Below, in pieces: positions 27,685-37,442 of a DNA stretch of 64,000 bases (position 1 is the first letter of the stretch; each line of letters starts with the position of its first letter). The position numbers and the translations under genes were made by a program. The stretch spans positions 1,368,501 to 1,432,500 of the forward strand of contig NZ_WVRN01000001.1 in NCBI RefSeq assembly GCF_013112245.1, in the 5' to 3' direction. Below the pieces are notes generated by a model. It was not told the origin of the DNA. It ran no database searches and worked only from the letters and a program-made list of their open reading frames with translations. Source of the DNA: Ruegeria sp. HKCCD4315 (GTDB lineage: Bacteria > Pseudomonadota > Alphaproteobacteria > Rhodobacterales > Rhodobacteraceae).

Positions 27685-28848
27685 ATGATACAGATATTTC
27701 AGGTTCTTCTTCTCTGGCTTGCTGGTCTGGGCGCGGCGACGCAATTTGCAAAAATTGCAGTTCCGTTTCCCGAGCTTGTCTTACTGTATCCTGATCACAC
27801 CGAAACCATGGGATGGTTGCTGTCGATCATCAGCCTGATCGGAGCCTTGCTTGGGGCCTTGTCCGGGGCCATCGTGGGGCGGGTTGGGCCCTTGAAACTT
27901 TTGATCTTCGGCTTGTGCCTCGGTGGCGCGATTTCGGTGTTTCAGGCGACATGGCCCGGGTTTTACATCATGCTGGCCAGTCGCTTTGTCGAGGGGCTTT
28001 CACATCTGGCCATTGTCGTCGCTGCGCCCACACTGATCGCACAAATCACAACCGGCAAGGCGCGCAACATTGCGATGGTCCTTTGGAGCACATTCTTTGG
28101 CGTCGCTTTTGCGCTGAATGCGTGGATCGGATTGCCGCTGATCGCCGCTTTTGGTCTGACCACGTTCTTCCTGCTGCATGGTTTCTTGATGCTTGGAGTA
28201 GCTGGCGTGATCCTGATCTGCCGGATGCGCGTGCAATTTGCCTCTGACACCAAACCCTGGCAGTGGACAGAAGTGCTGAACGTTCATCTTCGCACCTATC
28301 GCTCTCCGTTCGTGTCAGCCCCGGCAGTGGGGTGGTTCTTTTATACGCTGACCTTTGTGTCTTTGCTGGCCATCCTGCCGGGTCGTTTGTCGGAAGAAAT
28401 CAGCGCGCACGTCGCCGGGTTGATGCCGCTGGCTGGAATTGTCCTGAGTTGGATAGCAGTTCCCGTCCTATTGAATGTGATGCCCTGCGTCGCGGTGATC
28501 AATCTGGGGTTCGGGCTGGGCATTTTTTCCATTGCCGGGGCCTTCCTTGGTCTGCCGCTGGAGATAGTATGCGTTCTGCTGTTTGCCGTGTTGGGCCTTG
28601 TGCAAGGGGGCAGCTTTGCCGCCGTTCCAATCCTGAACCAAAAGGCCGAGGCGCAGGCGCTCAGCTATGGGGCCATGGCGCAGATGGGAAATGCGGGTAA
28701 CTTGCTGGGCACACCGGTTCTGCTGGCGATTTTGTGGCGCGTGGATGAGGCCGGGATGCTGCTGAGTGTGATCGGAATTTATGCAATCGCGATCCTTGCG
28801 CATATCGCGCTGGCCCGCCAGCGCGCGGCACAAACGCGGTCAGCCTGA
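27685..28848 (+). CDS. Major facilitator superfamily transporter
   Basis: A 387-residue integral membrane protein with about twelve hydrophobic helices and the MFS layout of two six-helix halves. The loop after helix 2 reads GAIVGRVGPLKLLIFG, matching the G-x-x-x-D/G-R-x-G-R/P motif loosely. The substrate cannot be read; the overall pattern recalls cyanate or nitroimidazole-type (CynX/NimT) carriers, but I cannot confirm this. The gene follows the XRE regulator by 53 bases, which may control it. Its 3' end overlaps the convergent lipoprotein gene by 9 bases. Confidence 0.85.
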   Translation: MIQIFQVLLLWLAGLGAATQFAKIAVPFPELVLLYPDHTETMGWLLSIISLIGALLGALSGAIVGRVGPLKLLIFGLCLGGAISVFQATWPGFYIMLASRFVEGLSHLAIVVAAPTLIAQITTGKARNIAMVLWSTFFGVAFALNAWIGLPLIAAFGLTTFFLLHGFLMLGVAGVILICRMRVQFASDTKPWQWTEVLNVHLRTYRSPFVSAPAVGWFFYTLTFVSLLAILPGRLSEEISAHVAGLMPLAGIVLSWIAVPVLLNVMPCVAVINLGFGLGIFSIAGAFLGLPLEIVCVLLFAVLGLVQGGSFAAVPILNQKAEAQALSYGAMAQMGNAGNLLGTPVLLAILWRVDEAGMLLSVIGIYAIAILAHIALARQRAAQTRSA

Positions 28849-29322
28849 CTGACCAGGTGAAATGATCTGAAAAGACCCGTCATCGAATTTGACAAAACAC
28901 GATTGCGTCGTAAGCGGCGGCAATGTTGTTGTGCGCGTTGCAGGTACGCTTGATTTTACGTTTTGCTTGCAGGCTGGCAGGCTGACGGGGCGGAACCCTT
29001 TTTGCGCCATGCACTGCGCCTCGACCGTGTTGCGCAGGCCCTGGTTCACATCCACCGTGTAAACCCGGCCCGGCTGCCACCATCCCGGGGACTGGTAACA
29101 CCGTCCCCGACCGTCGCAATAGGTGCGCCCGGGCCAGTATGTTGGCGGGCTTTGACGGATTTGATTGGCAACCGGCACTTCTTGTACCGCCTTAAGCTGA
29201 CACTGTGTCGTCTCTTGCTGAAGGCGGGAAACGGTTGCCCCTTCGCGGTAATAGAGCGACAGCGGCCCGCCGCATGAGGACAGCACCATTAGGGTTGCAA
29301 GCATAGGAAACAGCGTTTTCAT
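28840..29322 (-). CDS. Putative lipoprotein
   Basis: A 160-residue protein with a lipoprotein signal peptide: MKTLFPMLATLMVLSSC gives a lipobox LSSC with the lipidated cysteine at residue 17. The mature part contains several cysteines (CQLKAV, CDGRGRCYQS, CMAQKGF, CKQNV, CFVKF) that could form disulphides in the periplasm, and an aromatic and proline-rich patch (PPTYWPGRTY). I do not recognise a functional domain. It is encoded antisense to its neighbours, convergent with the MFS gene (9-base overlap) and divergent from trkA. Confidence 0.78.
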   Translation of the reverse strand: MKTLFPMLATLMVLSSCGGPLSLYYREGATVSRLQQETTQCQLKAVQEVPVANQIRQSPPTYWPGRTYCDGRGRCYQSPGWWQPGRVYTVDVNQGLRNTVEAQCMAQKGFRPVSLPACKQNVKSSVPATRTTTLPPLTTQSCFVKFDDGSFQIISPGQSG

Positions 29323-29418
29323 ATGCTTATCTTGCCGCAGCTGCGCTGGGATGACAATTCAATTGACCGCTTTAGGGGCATCTGTCATTCAATCCTTTCA
29401 GGCAGAAGGGCCAGAAAC

Positions 29419-30795
29419 ATGAAGGTCATCATATGCGGTGCGGGTCAGGTTGGCTGGCAGATAGCGCGGCACCTTTCGGGCGAACTGAACGACGTAACGG
29501 TCGTGGACAACAATCCTGACCTCGTGCGCCGGGCGACGGAAACGCTGGATGTACAGGGCATTGCCGGGTTTGCTAGCTATCCTGACGTGCTGGAGCGGGC
29601 AGGGGCCCGTGACGCCGACATGATTATCGCCGCGACCCATTCTGACGAAGTGAACATGGTCACGTGTCAGATGGCGCATTCGGTGTTCTCGATCCAGCGC
29701 AAGATCGCGCGCCTTCGGTCGAAATCTTATCTGGAAGCCATTCATTCGGATCTTTATCGCCGCGATCACCTGCCCATCGATGTGGTGATCAGCCCGGAAC
29801 GCGAAGTGGCCGCCGCCGCCATGCGCCGCCTGTCGGCCCCATCGGCCTTTGACACCGAAATTTTCATGGATGGCAAGGCGCAGCTGCTGGGTATCAGGGT
29901 GGAAGAGGACTGCCCAATCGTGAATACGCCGCTGCGGCAACTGACTGATCTGTTTTCCACACTCAGTTCGATTGTGGTGGGGGTCCGACGCGATGGCACG
30001 TTGTTTGCGCCTGAGTCCGAAGACCAGCTGTTTGTCGGTGATGAATGCTACGTCTTTACCAGTGTAAACGACGTGAACCGCACGATGGAGGTGTTCGGCA
30101 AGGCCCAGAAGCGTCAGGACCGAGTTGTGATTGTGGGGGGCGGCAACGTCGGATTGGAAGTCGCCAGCACCCTGGAAGAGCGCGAGAGCCGGGTGCGCGC
30201 CAAGATCATCGAACGGGATCGGAAATGCGCCGAAATCGCCGCCGAAGCGCTGGAGCGGACGATTGTTCTGCACGGGGACGGTTTGGATTCCGGTCTGCTG
30301 AGCGAGGCCGGCATCGACCGCGCTGATGCGATGCTGGCGGTCACGGATGACGACCGCACCAACATGCTGGCCGCCGTGCGTGCCAAGGCCGAAGGCTGTG
30401 CGCTTGCGATTGCTCTAATCAACGATCCCAGCATGGTTGCCCTGATGGGACCGTTGGGCATTGATGCCTATATCAACCCGCGCGCCACCACCGTCAGCTC
30501 GATCCTGCGCCATATCCGGCATGGGCGTGTTAGACAGGTGTATTCCATCGGCGATGCCGAGGCCGAGGTGATTGAGGCCGAGGTTCTGTCAACCTCTCCG
30601 ATGGCGGGGCAGAAACTGCGCGATATCGATTTCCCCGAAGGTGTGCTGGTGGGTGCTGTGCGCAAAGGGGATGAGGTTCTGCGTCCGACGGGCAGTCTGC
30701 GGATCGATGAAAAGGATGTGGTTGCCATCTTTGCCATGGCCAAGGACGTGCCCGAGGTCGAACGCCTGATGCAGGTTTCAATCGATTTCTTCTGA
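29419..30795 (+). CDS. trkA: Trk potassium transporter peripheral subunit TrkA
   Basis: The cytoplasmic NAD-binding regulatory subunit of Trk potassium uptake, 458 residues, starting MKVIICGAGQVGWQIA. It has two RCK-N domains with nucleotide motifs GAGQVG (about 6-11) and GGGNVG (about 237-242), each followed by an RCK-C domain. An open frame upstream of 29419 adds only unconserved residues. trkH follows with a one-base overlap (TGATG), so the two subunits are coupled. Confidence 0.95.
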   Translation: MKVIICGAGQVGWQIARHLSGELNDVTVVDNNPDLVRRATETLDVQGIAGFASYPDVLERAGARDADMIIAATHSDEVNMVTCQMAHSVFSIQRKIARLRSKSYLEAIHSDLYRRDHLPIDVVISPEREVAAAAMRRLSAPSAFDTEIFMDGKAQLLGIRVEEDCPIVNTPLRQLTDLFSTLSSIVVGVRRDGTLFAPESEDQLFVGDECYVFTSVNDVNRTMEVFGKAQKRQDRVVIVGGGNVGLEVASTLEERESRVRAKIIERDRKCAEIAAEALERTIVLHGDGLDSGLLSEAGIDRADAMLAVTDDDRTNMLAAVRAKAEGCALAIALINDPSMVALMGPLGIDAYINPRATTVSSILRHIRHGRVRQVYSIGDAEAEVIEAEVLSTSPMAGQKLRDIDFPEGVLVGAVRKGDEVLRPTGSLRIDEKDVVAIFAMAKDVPEVERLMQVSIDFF

Positions 30796-32333
30796 TGGCG
30801 CGCGCTGGGACACAACAGGTTGGGCTTTTGCGGCGATTGCCGTTGTTCCTGCTGATCTGGGCCATCGTGTCTCTGGCCATGTGGATTCCGGCTCTTTATG
30901 CGCTGGTACTGGATGATCACGAGACCTCGCGGTCATTTCTGTACTCGGGCATTCTGGGCCTGTTCCTGGTCTCCATCATCGCAATGGCGTCGTCGAATCG
31001 AATCCCGCGACGGGGCACTTTGGGGCAACTGGCGGTAATGTTGGGATGTTTCACCATCCTTCCTATTTTTCTTGCGATCCCGTTTCATGATGCGCTTGGC
31101 ACGACCACGTTTCTGAACGCTTACTTCGATATGGTCAGCGCACTGACGACCACCGGGGCCGACCTGTTTCCTGACCACAACCGTCTAAGCGCGCCGCTGC
31201 ACCTTTGGCGTGCGCTGGTCGGTTGGATGGGGGGCTTGCTGATGTGGATCGCGGCTGCCGCGATTCTGGCCCCGCTGTCCCTTGGTGGGTTCGAGGTGAC
31301 TGCAAAAGGGCAACCCGGTCGCCCGGTATCGGGTGTCGCACAAAGCGAGCGCGTGGATCCCCGCGGCCGTTTGCTGCGTGTGGCGCGGGCGCTGACGCCG
31401 GTATATGCCGGGCTGACTGTAGTAATCTGGGTGCTTCTGCTGATCGCGGGTGAGGCCGGGCTAACGGCTGTCTGTCACGCGATGTCAGTGATGGCGACTT
31501 CGGGTATCTCTCCGGTTGGCGGCATGGAAGGCGCACAGGCCGGATTTACAGGTGAAGCAATCCTTTTCCTTTTCCTGTTCTTTGCCCTTTCGCGCCTGAC
31601 CTTTTCGACTGATACCGCCACCACCGGATATTCACGTTTGGACAGAGACCCCGAGTTTCGCATCGGTTTGATGATCGTTCTTGCGGTCGCGTTGTTGCTG
31701 TTCTTCCGCGTGGTGGCTGGCGTGACGGAAATCGGCGGGCAGATTGCTCCGCTTCAGGCGTTGCAGGTGATCTGGGGCATGCTGTTCACTGTGCTGGCCT
31801 TCCTGACCACGGCTGGATTTGAAAGTGCGAACTGGAACGATGCCCAGCAATTGTCGGGTCTGGGTACGCCGGGGTTATTGCTGATGGGATTGGCGCTGAT
31901 CGGCGGCGGCGTCGCCACCACTGCCGGAGGCGTCAAGCTGTTGCGGGTTTTTGCGTTGTACCTCAACGGCGCGCGAGAGATCGACCGCTTGATTTACCCT
32001 TCGTCCGTCAGCGGTGTCGGCGGCGGCAATCGGCGCATTCAAAGCGACGGGGCCTTTATCGCCTGGATCTTTTTGATGCTTTTCGCGCTGACGCTTGCGG
32101 TGTTTAACCTTTTGCTGGCGGCGATGGGGTCCGGTTTTGAACAGGCAATGGTGCTGAGTGTTGCCACTTTGACGACAACGGGTCCGCTGATCGAACTGGC
32201 CACGGACGTCCCAATTCGGCTAATTGATCTGTCTTCCGGGGCGAAACTGACGCTGTGTGCGGCGATGGTGATCGGTCGGCTTGAGACGCTTGCGATCATC
32301 GCCCTGATCACACCGTCGCTGTGGCGCGATTGA
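30795..32333 (+). CDS. trkH: Trk potassium uptake channel subunit TrkH
   Basis: The membrane pore subunit, 512 residues, with about ten membrane segments and four pore loops of the SKT type. Filter-like turns are seen in SALTTTGAD, MSVMATSGISPVGG, FLTTAGFES and VATLTTTGPL. The positive loop after the first pore contacts TrkA. The start codon overlaps the trkA stop. The pair imports potassium with proton or sodium coupling. hfq begins 132 bases downstream. Confidence 0.95.
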   Translation: MARAGTQQVGLLRRLPLFLLIWAIVSLAMWIPALYALVLDDHETSRSFLYSGILGLFLVSIIAMASSNRIPRRGTLGQLAVMLGCFTILPIFLAIPFHDALGTTTFLNAYFDMVSALTTTGADLFPDHNRLSAPLHLWRALVGWMGGLLMWIAAAAILAPLSLGGFEVTAKGQPGRPVSGVAQSERVDPRGRLLRVARALTPVYAGLTVVIWVLLLIAGEAGLTAVCHAMSVMATSGISPVGGMEGAQAGFTGEAILFLFLFFALSRLTFSTDTATTGYSRLDRDPEFRIGLMIVLAVALLLFFRVVAGVTEIGGQIAPLQALQVIWGMLFTVLAFLTTAGFESANWNDAQQLSGLGTPGLLLMGLALIGGGVATTAGGVKLLRVFALYLNGAREIDRLIYPSSVSGVGGGNRRIQSDGAFIAWIFLMLFALTLAVFNLLLAAMGSGFEQAMVLSVATLTTTGPLIELATDVPIRLIDLSSGAKLTLCAAMVIGRLETLAIIALITPSLWRD

Positions 32334-32465
32334 GCCGAACACGCCCCGCGGACGTTACCGCCTTATTTTTCATCTGGAATATCTCTTCGCGGCACTCCAT
32401 ACTCGCCGGGAGGGAGCGCGTTGGTCCGCAGCGCGTAGCAAGAACAATGGCGAGATTATAAAAAT

Positions 32466-32705
32466 ATGGCTTCGGACAGACAGAATCTTCAGGATGCCTT
32501 CCTGAACAATGTACGGAAAGCTAAGGTTCCGGTAACGATCTTCCTGATCAATGGCGTGAAGTTGCAAGGTGTGATCACCTGGTTCGACAATTTCTGCGTA
32601 TTGTTGCGCCGCGACGGACAGTCGCAGCTGGTCTACAAGCACGCGATTTCAACCATCATGCCGTCACAGCCGATCAACCTGTATGAGGGCGAAGACGCCT
32701 CTTGA
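32466..32705 (+). CDS. hfq: RNA chaperone Hfq
   Basis: A 79-residue Sm-like protein that forms hexamers and pairs small RNAs with messenger RNAs. The Sm1 motif ([30 protein letters not shown]) and the Sm2 end YKHAISTI match the bacterial family. It has the short C-terminus usual in alphaproteobacteria. The hflX start overlaps its stop (TGATG). Its presence means the small-RNA candidate at 52017 could be Hfq-dependent. Confidence 0.98.
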   Translation: MASDRQNLQDAFLNNVRKAKVPVTIFLINGVKLQGVITWFDNFCVLLRRDGQSQLVYKHAISTIMPSQPINLYEGEDAS

Positions 32706-33976
32706 TGGAACATGACCGGAGGCGCACCCGAGCCTGGGTGCTGCATCCCGAAATCAAATCAGATGAACAGCGCCGTGTCCCTGAACCGGCGCTGGCCGAA
32801 GCGGTTGCGCTGGCTGCCGCGTTGCCTGATCTGGAAGTGGTCGGGTCTGAAATCGTGCGCCTTCCTCGTGCGCAGGCCGGGTATCTCTTCGGCAGCGGTA
32901 AGATCGACGAGCTGCATGACCGCTTTCATGACCACAAGGTTGATCTGGTCCTGATCGACGGTCCGGTTACACCGGTGCAGCAGCGCAATCTGGAAAAGGC
33001 GCTGGAGGTCAAAATTCTCGACCGAACCGGGCTGATCCTTGAAATTTTCAGCGATCGCGCCCGCACCCGTGAAGGGGTGTTGCAGGTCGAGATGGCGGCT
33101 CTCAGCTATCAACGCACGCGATTGGTCCGGGCCTGGACCCACCTTGAACGGCAACGGGGTGGGCTGGGATTCGTTGGCGGACCGGGTGAAACCCAGATCG
33201 AAGCCGACCGCCGCGCAATTGACGAGCAATTGGTCAGGCTGCGGCGTCAGTTGCAGAAGGTGGTCAAGACCCGCACGCTGCACAGGGCCGCACGTGCCAA
33301 GGTGCCATATCCCATCGTTGCTCTGGTGGGGTACACCAACGCGGGCAAGTCAACGTTGTTCAACCGTCTGACCGGGGCCGAAGTCATGGCCAAGGACATG
33401 CTGTTTGCCACGCTGGATCCGACCATGCGGCGCGTTCAGCTTCCTGATGGCCCCGAGGTAATCCTGTCGGATACAGTGGGCTTTATCTCAAACCTGCCAA
33501 CCGAGCTTGTGGCGGCCTTCCGCGCAACCCTCGAGGAAGTTCTGGGCGCGGACCTGATTGTTCATGTGCGTGACATCAGCCACGAGGAAACGGATGCGCA
33601 GGCGCAGGATGTTGAGTCCATCCTGACCTCTTTAGGTGTCGATGAAGAACGTCCACAGCTTGAAGTTTGGAACAAGATCGACCTGCTCAACCCCGAGGAC
33701 AAGGACGCCGCATTGGCGCGGGCCGAGCGGGACCCGACTATCTTCTCAATCTCGGCTGTTACCGGCGAAGGCGTTGACCCGCTGTTGGCCGAGATCGCCA
33801 CACTGCTTCAGGGGGCGCGGCACGAGGTAGTTTTGAAACTCTCTTTCGCCGAGGGGAACAAGCGGGCGTGGTTATTTCGTCAGGACGTTGTCCAGAGCGA
33901 GGATCAAACCGAGGACGGGTTCCGTCTGACCGTTTTGTGGACGGACAAACAGGCCGCGCAGTTTGCGTTGCTTTGA
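32705..33976 (+). CDS. hflX: Ribosome-associated GTPase HflX
   Basis: A 423-residue OBG-HflX family GTPase that binds 50S and 70S ribosomes and rescues stalled ones under stress. The N-terminal HflX domain includes RQRGGLGFVGGPGETQIEADRR-type residues; the GTPase domain shows G1 GYTNAGKST, G3 DTVGF and G4 NKID. ATG at 32705 overlaps the hfq stop by one base; a TTG one codon earlier is possible. The hfq-hflX pairing is conserved through the proteobacteria. Confidence 0.96.
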   Translation: MEHDRRRTRAWVLHPEIKSDEQRRVPEPALAEAVALAAALPDLEVVGSEIVRLPRAQAGYLFGSGKIDELHDRFHDHKVDLVLIDGPVTPVQQRNLEKALEVKILDRTGLILEIFSDRARTREGVLQVEMAALSYQRTRLVRAWTHLERQRGGLGFVGGPGETQIEADRRAIDEQLVRLRRQLQKVVKTRTLHRAARAKVPYPIVALVGYTNAGKSTLFNRLTGAEVMAKDMLFATLDPTMRRVQLPDGPEVILSDTVGFISNLPTELVAAFRATLEEVLGADLIVHVRDISHEETDAQAQDVESILTSLGVDEERPQLEVWNKIDLLNPEDKDAALARAERDPTIFSISAVTGEGVDPLLAEIATLLQGARHEVVLKLSFAEGNKRAWLFRQDVVQSEDQTEDGFRLTVLWTDKQAAQFALL

Positions 33977-33994
33977 ACAAGACAAGGGGCGGGC

Positions 33995-34303
33995 ATGTCG
34001 GATGTATCGGATCAAAGGGTTTTCCTGAAAGGCCATATCGACGTGCCACCCGACCGGCTTGAAGCTGTGCGGGCAGCATTACCGCTCCACATCTCTCTCA
34101 CACGGGCGGAAGAGGGCTGTATATCTTTCGAAGTTGTGGAAGATCAGGCAACGCCCGGGCGGTTCATGGTGTCAGAAGTGTTTGCAACGCAAGCGGCTTT
34201 TGACGCACATCAGGCACGGGCTAAGGCGTCAGACTGGTTTCAGGTCACGCAGGGAATACCCCGAAACTACACGATAGAAACGGCTGAGGATCGCGCGCGT
34301 TAA
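33995..34303 (+). CDS. Antibiotic biosynthesis monooxygenase (ABM) domain protein
   Basis: A 102-residue single-domain protein of the ABM ferredoxin-like fold. Typical elements are the first strand KGHIDVPPDRLEAVRAAL, the helix LHISLTRAEEGCISFEVV and FMVSEVFATQAAFDAHQ. Members act as dimeric heme-degrading enzymes or cofactorless oxygenases; the substrate is unknown. It follows hflX by 18 bases and may be co-transcribed. It is convergent with the next gene, with a single base between the stops. Confidence 0.85.
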   Translation: MSDVSDQRVFLKGHIDVPPDRLEAVRAALPLHISLTRAEEGCISFEVVEDQATPGRFMVSEVFATQAAFDAHQARAKASDWFQVTQGIPRNYTIETAEDRAR

Positions 34304-34304
34304 G

Positions 34305-34700
34305 CTATTTACCGTCAATCTGCCGTTGATAGTCATCTGCGTCGAACCAGCCCAGCGAAGACTTTACAAGATAGTCTGACGTCAATTCCCACTCTTCCCA
34401 ACCGCGCGCCACAACGAGATTGCCAGTTTCAGCGTGGTGTCCTTCTAGGGTCCAAACAAAAATAGCGTGAGATCCAGCCCACCGCATCATATCGCAACGG
34501 ACCTCTAAGTCCGGGAAGTCGGCGTAGAAGCCACGAGCCATATCGGCAATCGCAGCGCGCCCCTCTATGGGGTCGCCTCGGTTGATTGTGATTTGTCCAT
34601 CAGGTGCAAAGAAGCCGGCAACTGCATCGGGGTCACCAGAACTCCATGCAATCGCGTAGTCCCGCGCAAGATTATTCAGGACATCCCGAATACTGGCCAT
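34305..34700 (-). CDS. SnoaL/NTF2-like protein
   Basis: A 131-residue single-domain protein of the NTF2-like cone fold. Diagnostic stretches are ARDYAIAWSSGDPDAVAGFFAPDGQITINRG near the start and FPDLEVRCDMMRWAGSHAIFVWTLEGHH in the second half. It starts MASIRDVL at 34700, supported by an upstream aaaggggg; an ATG at 34742 is possible. Family members include isomerases, cyclases and unassigned stress proteins, and the substrate here cannot be read. The gene ends next to the ABM gene. Confidence 0.82.
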   Translation of the reverse strand: MASIRDVLNNLARDYAIAWSSGDPDAVAGFFAPDGQITINRGDPIEGRAAIADMARGFYADFPDLEVRCDMMRWAGSHAIFVWTLEGHHAETGNLVVARGWEEWELTSDYLVKSSLGWFDADDYQRQIDGK

Positions 34701-34809
34701 ATTCGCCCCCTTTTGGTCCCACATAATCGGTGGAATGATCATAGGCGAAAAAGGTTCAAGGTGCCACGACGCCCCGGAAATCGGGGCGAGGAGTTGCCGA
34801 CTAGGCGGA

Positions 34810-37272
34810 TTATCGCGGGATCAGATTGGTCACACCAACCGCAGCAGCACGCGCCAGATCAAGGTCCAACGACATGGGAATATACTCGCCACGCCGCCAT
34901 AGCTGTGCCTGATCGTCGTAGTAGCGTGACAGGAAGTGCCCCGATTGACCGGTCGCGGTGATAAAGACCGAGCTGTTGGGATCAGCAAAGTCGTACACCC
35001 CACGATACCCGGCCCCGTGTACGTTCTGAAACGGATCCGGGCCTTCGCCCGAGGTGCGCCCGCGCAGCAACGTGTTGTCGCCACCGCTGGTCGATTGGCG
35101 GATGTTCACGAAATAGCGCAGGACAGGCACGTCGCCCAGAACCGGGTGATCATGCGTGGCCTGATGCGCATCGCCCCAGCGCAGGGATTCCAACGCGCTG
35201 CCATAGCGCTCAGAAATCCAGATCAGGGCGTCGTCCAGCGCCAGTCGGGCCATTTCGGTACACGTCTCAACCGGGGCGCTTTGTCGTACATCGCACCACA
35301 CGCTTGCTCCGTCGATGTCGCGATAAACGCGCTCGATAAACAACGGTTCCACGTGTTTGTATTCGCTGGCCAGTGGCCCAAGCTCATCGGCGATAAGGCG
35401 GATCTGAAGAGCGCGCAACCATGCCGCATAGATCAACGGCTCGGGCAGGTGTTCGTTCATCTCACCGTTCCAATCCGCCAACAGCGACAAGGCGATCTGG
35501 CGTTGACGTTCCGGCGTGCCCTCGGGCGCAGACGCACCGGTGAACCACAAATCCGCACCGATTAGTGGCAACAGGGACCGTGCCGTAAAACTAACGGTAT
35601 CAAGCTGCGCTTCGATAAAGCTGTCGCGGGTATGCACTTCGCGCGATTGCATCAGTCGATCCCAACGGTGCACGCGCTGTGTGTCGCCCCATTCGTAAGA
35701 GACATGGTTAGGAAAAGGACGGTCGATAATCTTGTTGTTCGTATTGCCCAGAATACCGCCAACCGGGGCGACAAATTCGGGATTGTCTGTATAGGGCAAC
35801 CGACCCTGCCAGCGGTTTGTTTCAATCCAGCCGGGGCTTGGAATGCGCCCACGGCTTTGGTTTTGCAAATCGCGCTGCGGCATGGCACCGATCAACTTCA
35901 TTCCGATGGTAGTCCGGTCAACCAGTGACAGGTTCTGTGACGGGGCAATGTATTGCTCGCCCGCCTGAATGGCCTGTTGCACATTGTCGGAATTCATCAG
36001 GGCCATGGATGCGGTCATTGACGTGTCACGGGGGCTCAGCGCTGTCCAGGATAGCGACGTCACATGGCCGGGCGGAGTGATTGTCTCAAGCTTGTAATCC
36101 GTGCCGGGCAGCACCGGGCCGTTGTCTGTCCAACGCAGCGTTAGTGTGACTGGCGCCTCGTCCTTGATGGCGATGATCGATGGGCGGGTCAGAAATTCCT
36201 TGTAGCCGTCCGGGGTCAGGTATTCCTCTGGGTTGTCCGGGTTCAATTGTTCTATGTGCAGGTCCTGATCATCCAGGTAAGACGAGGTCAGCCCCCATCC
36301 CAACCTGTCACTGCGTCCGGTCATAATGGCAGGAACACCGGGTATCGAGGCTCCGATCACACCGCCTTTTTCAAGATCAAGATGCGCCAGGTACCACACA
36401 CCGGGTGCTGTGAAACCCAGATGCGGGTCGTTTGCCAGCAAAGTGCCTCCACTTGCCGACCGAGATGGGGCGGCGGTCCAGGCGTTCGATGCTCCGGCCA
36501 GACCGCGTTTTGGAAGCGGTGATAGAGGTGTCTCGGGTGCTTCCGTTCCGGCGGCATAGCGTGGAAGATTGGGGAAAAGGGATGCGTATTCCGGCAAAGC
36601 CGCGATACCGGGGCCTGGGACATCCGGCAGAATATCGGCAAGACGTTCTGGGTTGTTCAGCATCAAAGACGTGCGGGCGCGCAGAACTTCGTCAGTCAAA
36701 TGCCCAGACAATTGCAGCGCCATCAACTTTATGATCGCAAGGCTATCGCCCGGTTGCCACGGTGATACCGGGGCGTTGAACAGGAACATTTCCGGTGCAC
36801 CGCGACCCAGCGCCTGTTCATTGATTTCAGTCAACCTTGCATTGACCCCGGCCGCATACGCCCGCAATGCGGCTTTGGTGTAGTCGTCCTGCACCTCGAC
36901 CGAACGATGAGCGAGGCCATAGAGATCCAGCCGCCGCAGCAATTTGTCGATGCGAAGAGTGCGTGTGCCAAAAACTTCGGACAAACGGCCTTGTGCAGTC
37001 CGGCGCATCACGGTCATTTGCCAAAGCCTGTCCTGTGCATGGGTGTACCCTAGGCCAAAGAACACATCGGGATCGGTCTGGCCTAAAATATGCGGCACGT
37101 TGGCGGTGTCGCGTACGATCTCGACAGGGGCGGTCAGACCATCAACTTCAAGGGTCTGGTCGTAATCCGGCAGGGATTGGCTGGCCAGGAAATAGACAAG
37201 GCCAATCGCGGCGAGGATCAGAATAATCAGACCCGACGCGATGCGCACCAGCCAGCGGAAAACAAGACCCAT
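34810..37272 (-). CDS. Penicillin acylase family Ntn hydrolase
   Basis: An 820-residue periplasmic enzyme of the penicillin amidase superfamily (acyl-homoserine-lactone and penicillin acylases). An N-terminal hydrophobic segment (residues 9-30) exports or anchors it. The alpha subunit part includes VEIVRDTANVPHILGQT and GYTHAQDRLWQM. Self-cleavage is expected before Ser262 in LAGASNAW, giving the beta subunit with the nucleophilic serine, followed by NDPHLGFTAPGVWYLAHL. The length fits the acylase family. The natural substrate is unknown; quorum-signal degradation is one possibility. The gene stands alone between the NTF2-like gene and the YSC84 gene. Confidence 0.92.
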   Translation of the reverse strand: MGLVFRWLVRIASGLIILILAAIGLVYFLASQSLPDYDQTLEVDGLTAPVEIVRDTANVPHILGQTDPDVFFGLGYTHAQDRLWQMTVMRRTAQGRLSEVFGTRTLRIDKLLRRLDLYGLAHRSVEVQDDYTKAALRAYAAGVNARLTEINEQALGRGAPEMFLFNAPVSPWQPGDSLAIIKLMALQLSGHLTDEVLRARTSLMLNNPERLADILPDVPGPGIAALPEYASLFPNLPRYAAGTEAPETPLSPLPKRGLAGASNAWTAAPSRSASGGTLLANDPHLGFTAPGVWYLAHLDLEKGGVIGASIPGVPAIMTGRSDRLGWGLTSSYLDDQDLHIEQLNPDNPEEYLTPDGYKEFLTRPSIIAIKDEAPVTLTLRWTDNGPVLPGTDYKLETITPPGHVTSLSWTALSPRDTSMTASMALMNSDNVQQAIQAGEQYIAPSQNLSLVDRTTIGMKLIGAMPQRDLQNQSRGRIPSPGWIETNRWQGRLPYTDNPEFVAPVGGILGNTNNKIIDRPFPNHVSYEWGDTQRVHRWDRLMQSREVHTRDSFIEAQLDTVSFTARSLLPLIGADLWFTGASAPEGTPERQRQIALSLLADWNGEMNEHLPEPLIYAAWLRALQIRLIADELGPLASEYKHVEPLFIERVYRDIDGASVWCDVRQSAPVETCTEMARLALDDALIWISERYGSALESLRWGDAHQATHDHPVLGDVPVLRYFVNIRQSTSGGDNTLLRGRTSGEGPDPFQNVHGAGYRGVYDFADPNSSVFITATGQSGHFLSRYYDDQAQLWRRGEYIPMSLDLDLARAAAVGVTNLIPR

Positions 37273-37384
37273 TACTGCCCCATATTATCATTCGAATTCA
37301 GATTGCGCCGAGACTAGAGGATGGCGGGTCTGACCGAAAGAGGAACGCCGCAAGAACCTGCGCGGAAAGGTTTGTAAACACTTG

Positions 37385-37413
37385 CCCCGCCGCAGTGTTG
37401 TGCTGCGACGGGG
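37385..37413 (-). terminator. Hairpin after the YSC84 gene
   Basis: An 11-bp stem with one mismatch, 37385-37395 with 37403-37413, and a 7-base loop. It lies 30 bases past the YSC84 stop on the minus strand. The T run after it is poor, so it is only a possible terminator. Confidence 0.4.
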
Positions 37414-37442
37414 ACCATGTGTGGGGGAAGTGGTAATCCGGA

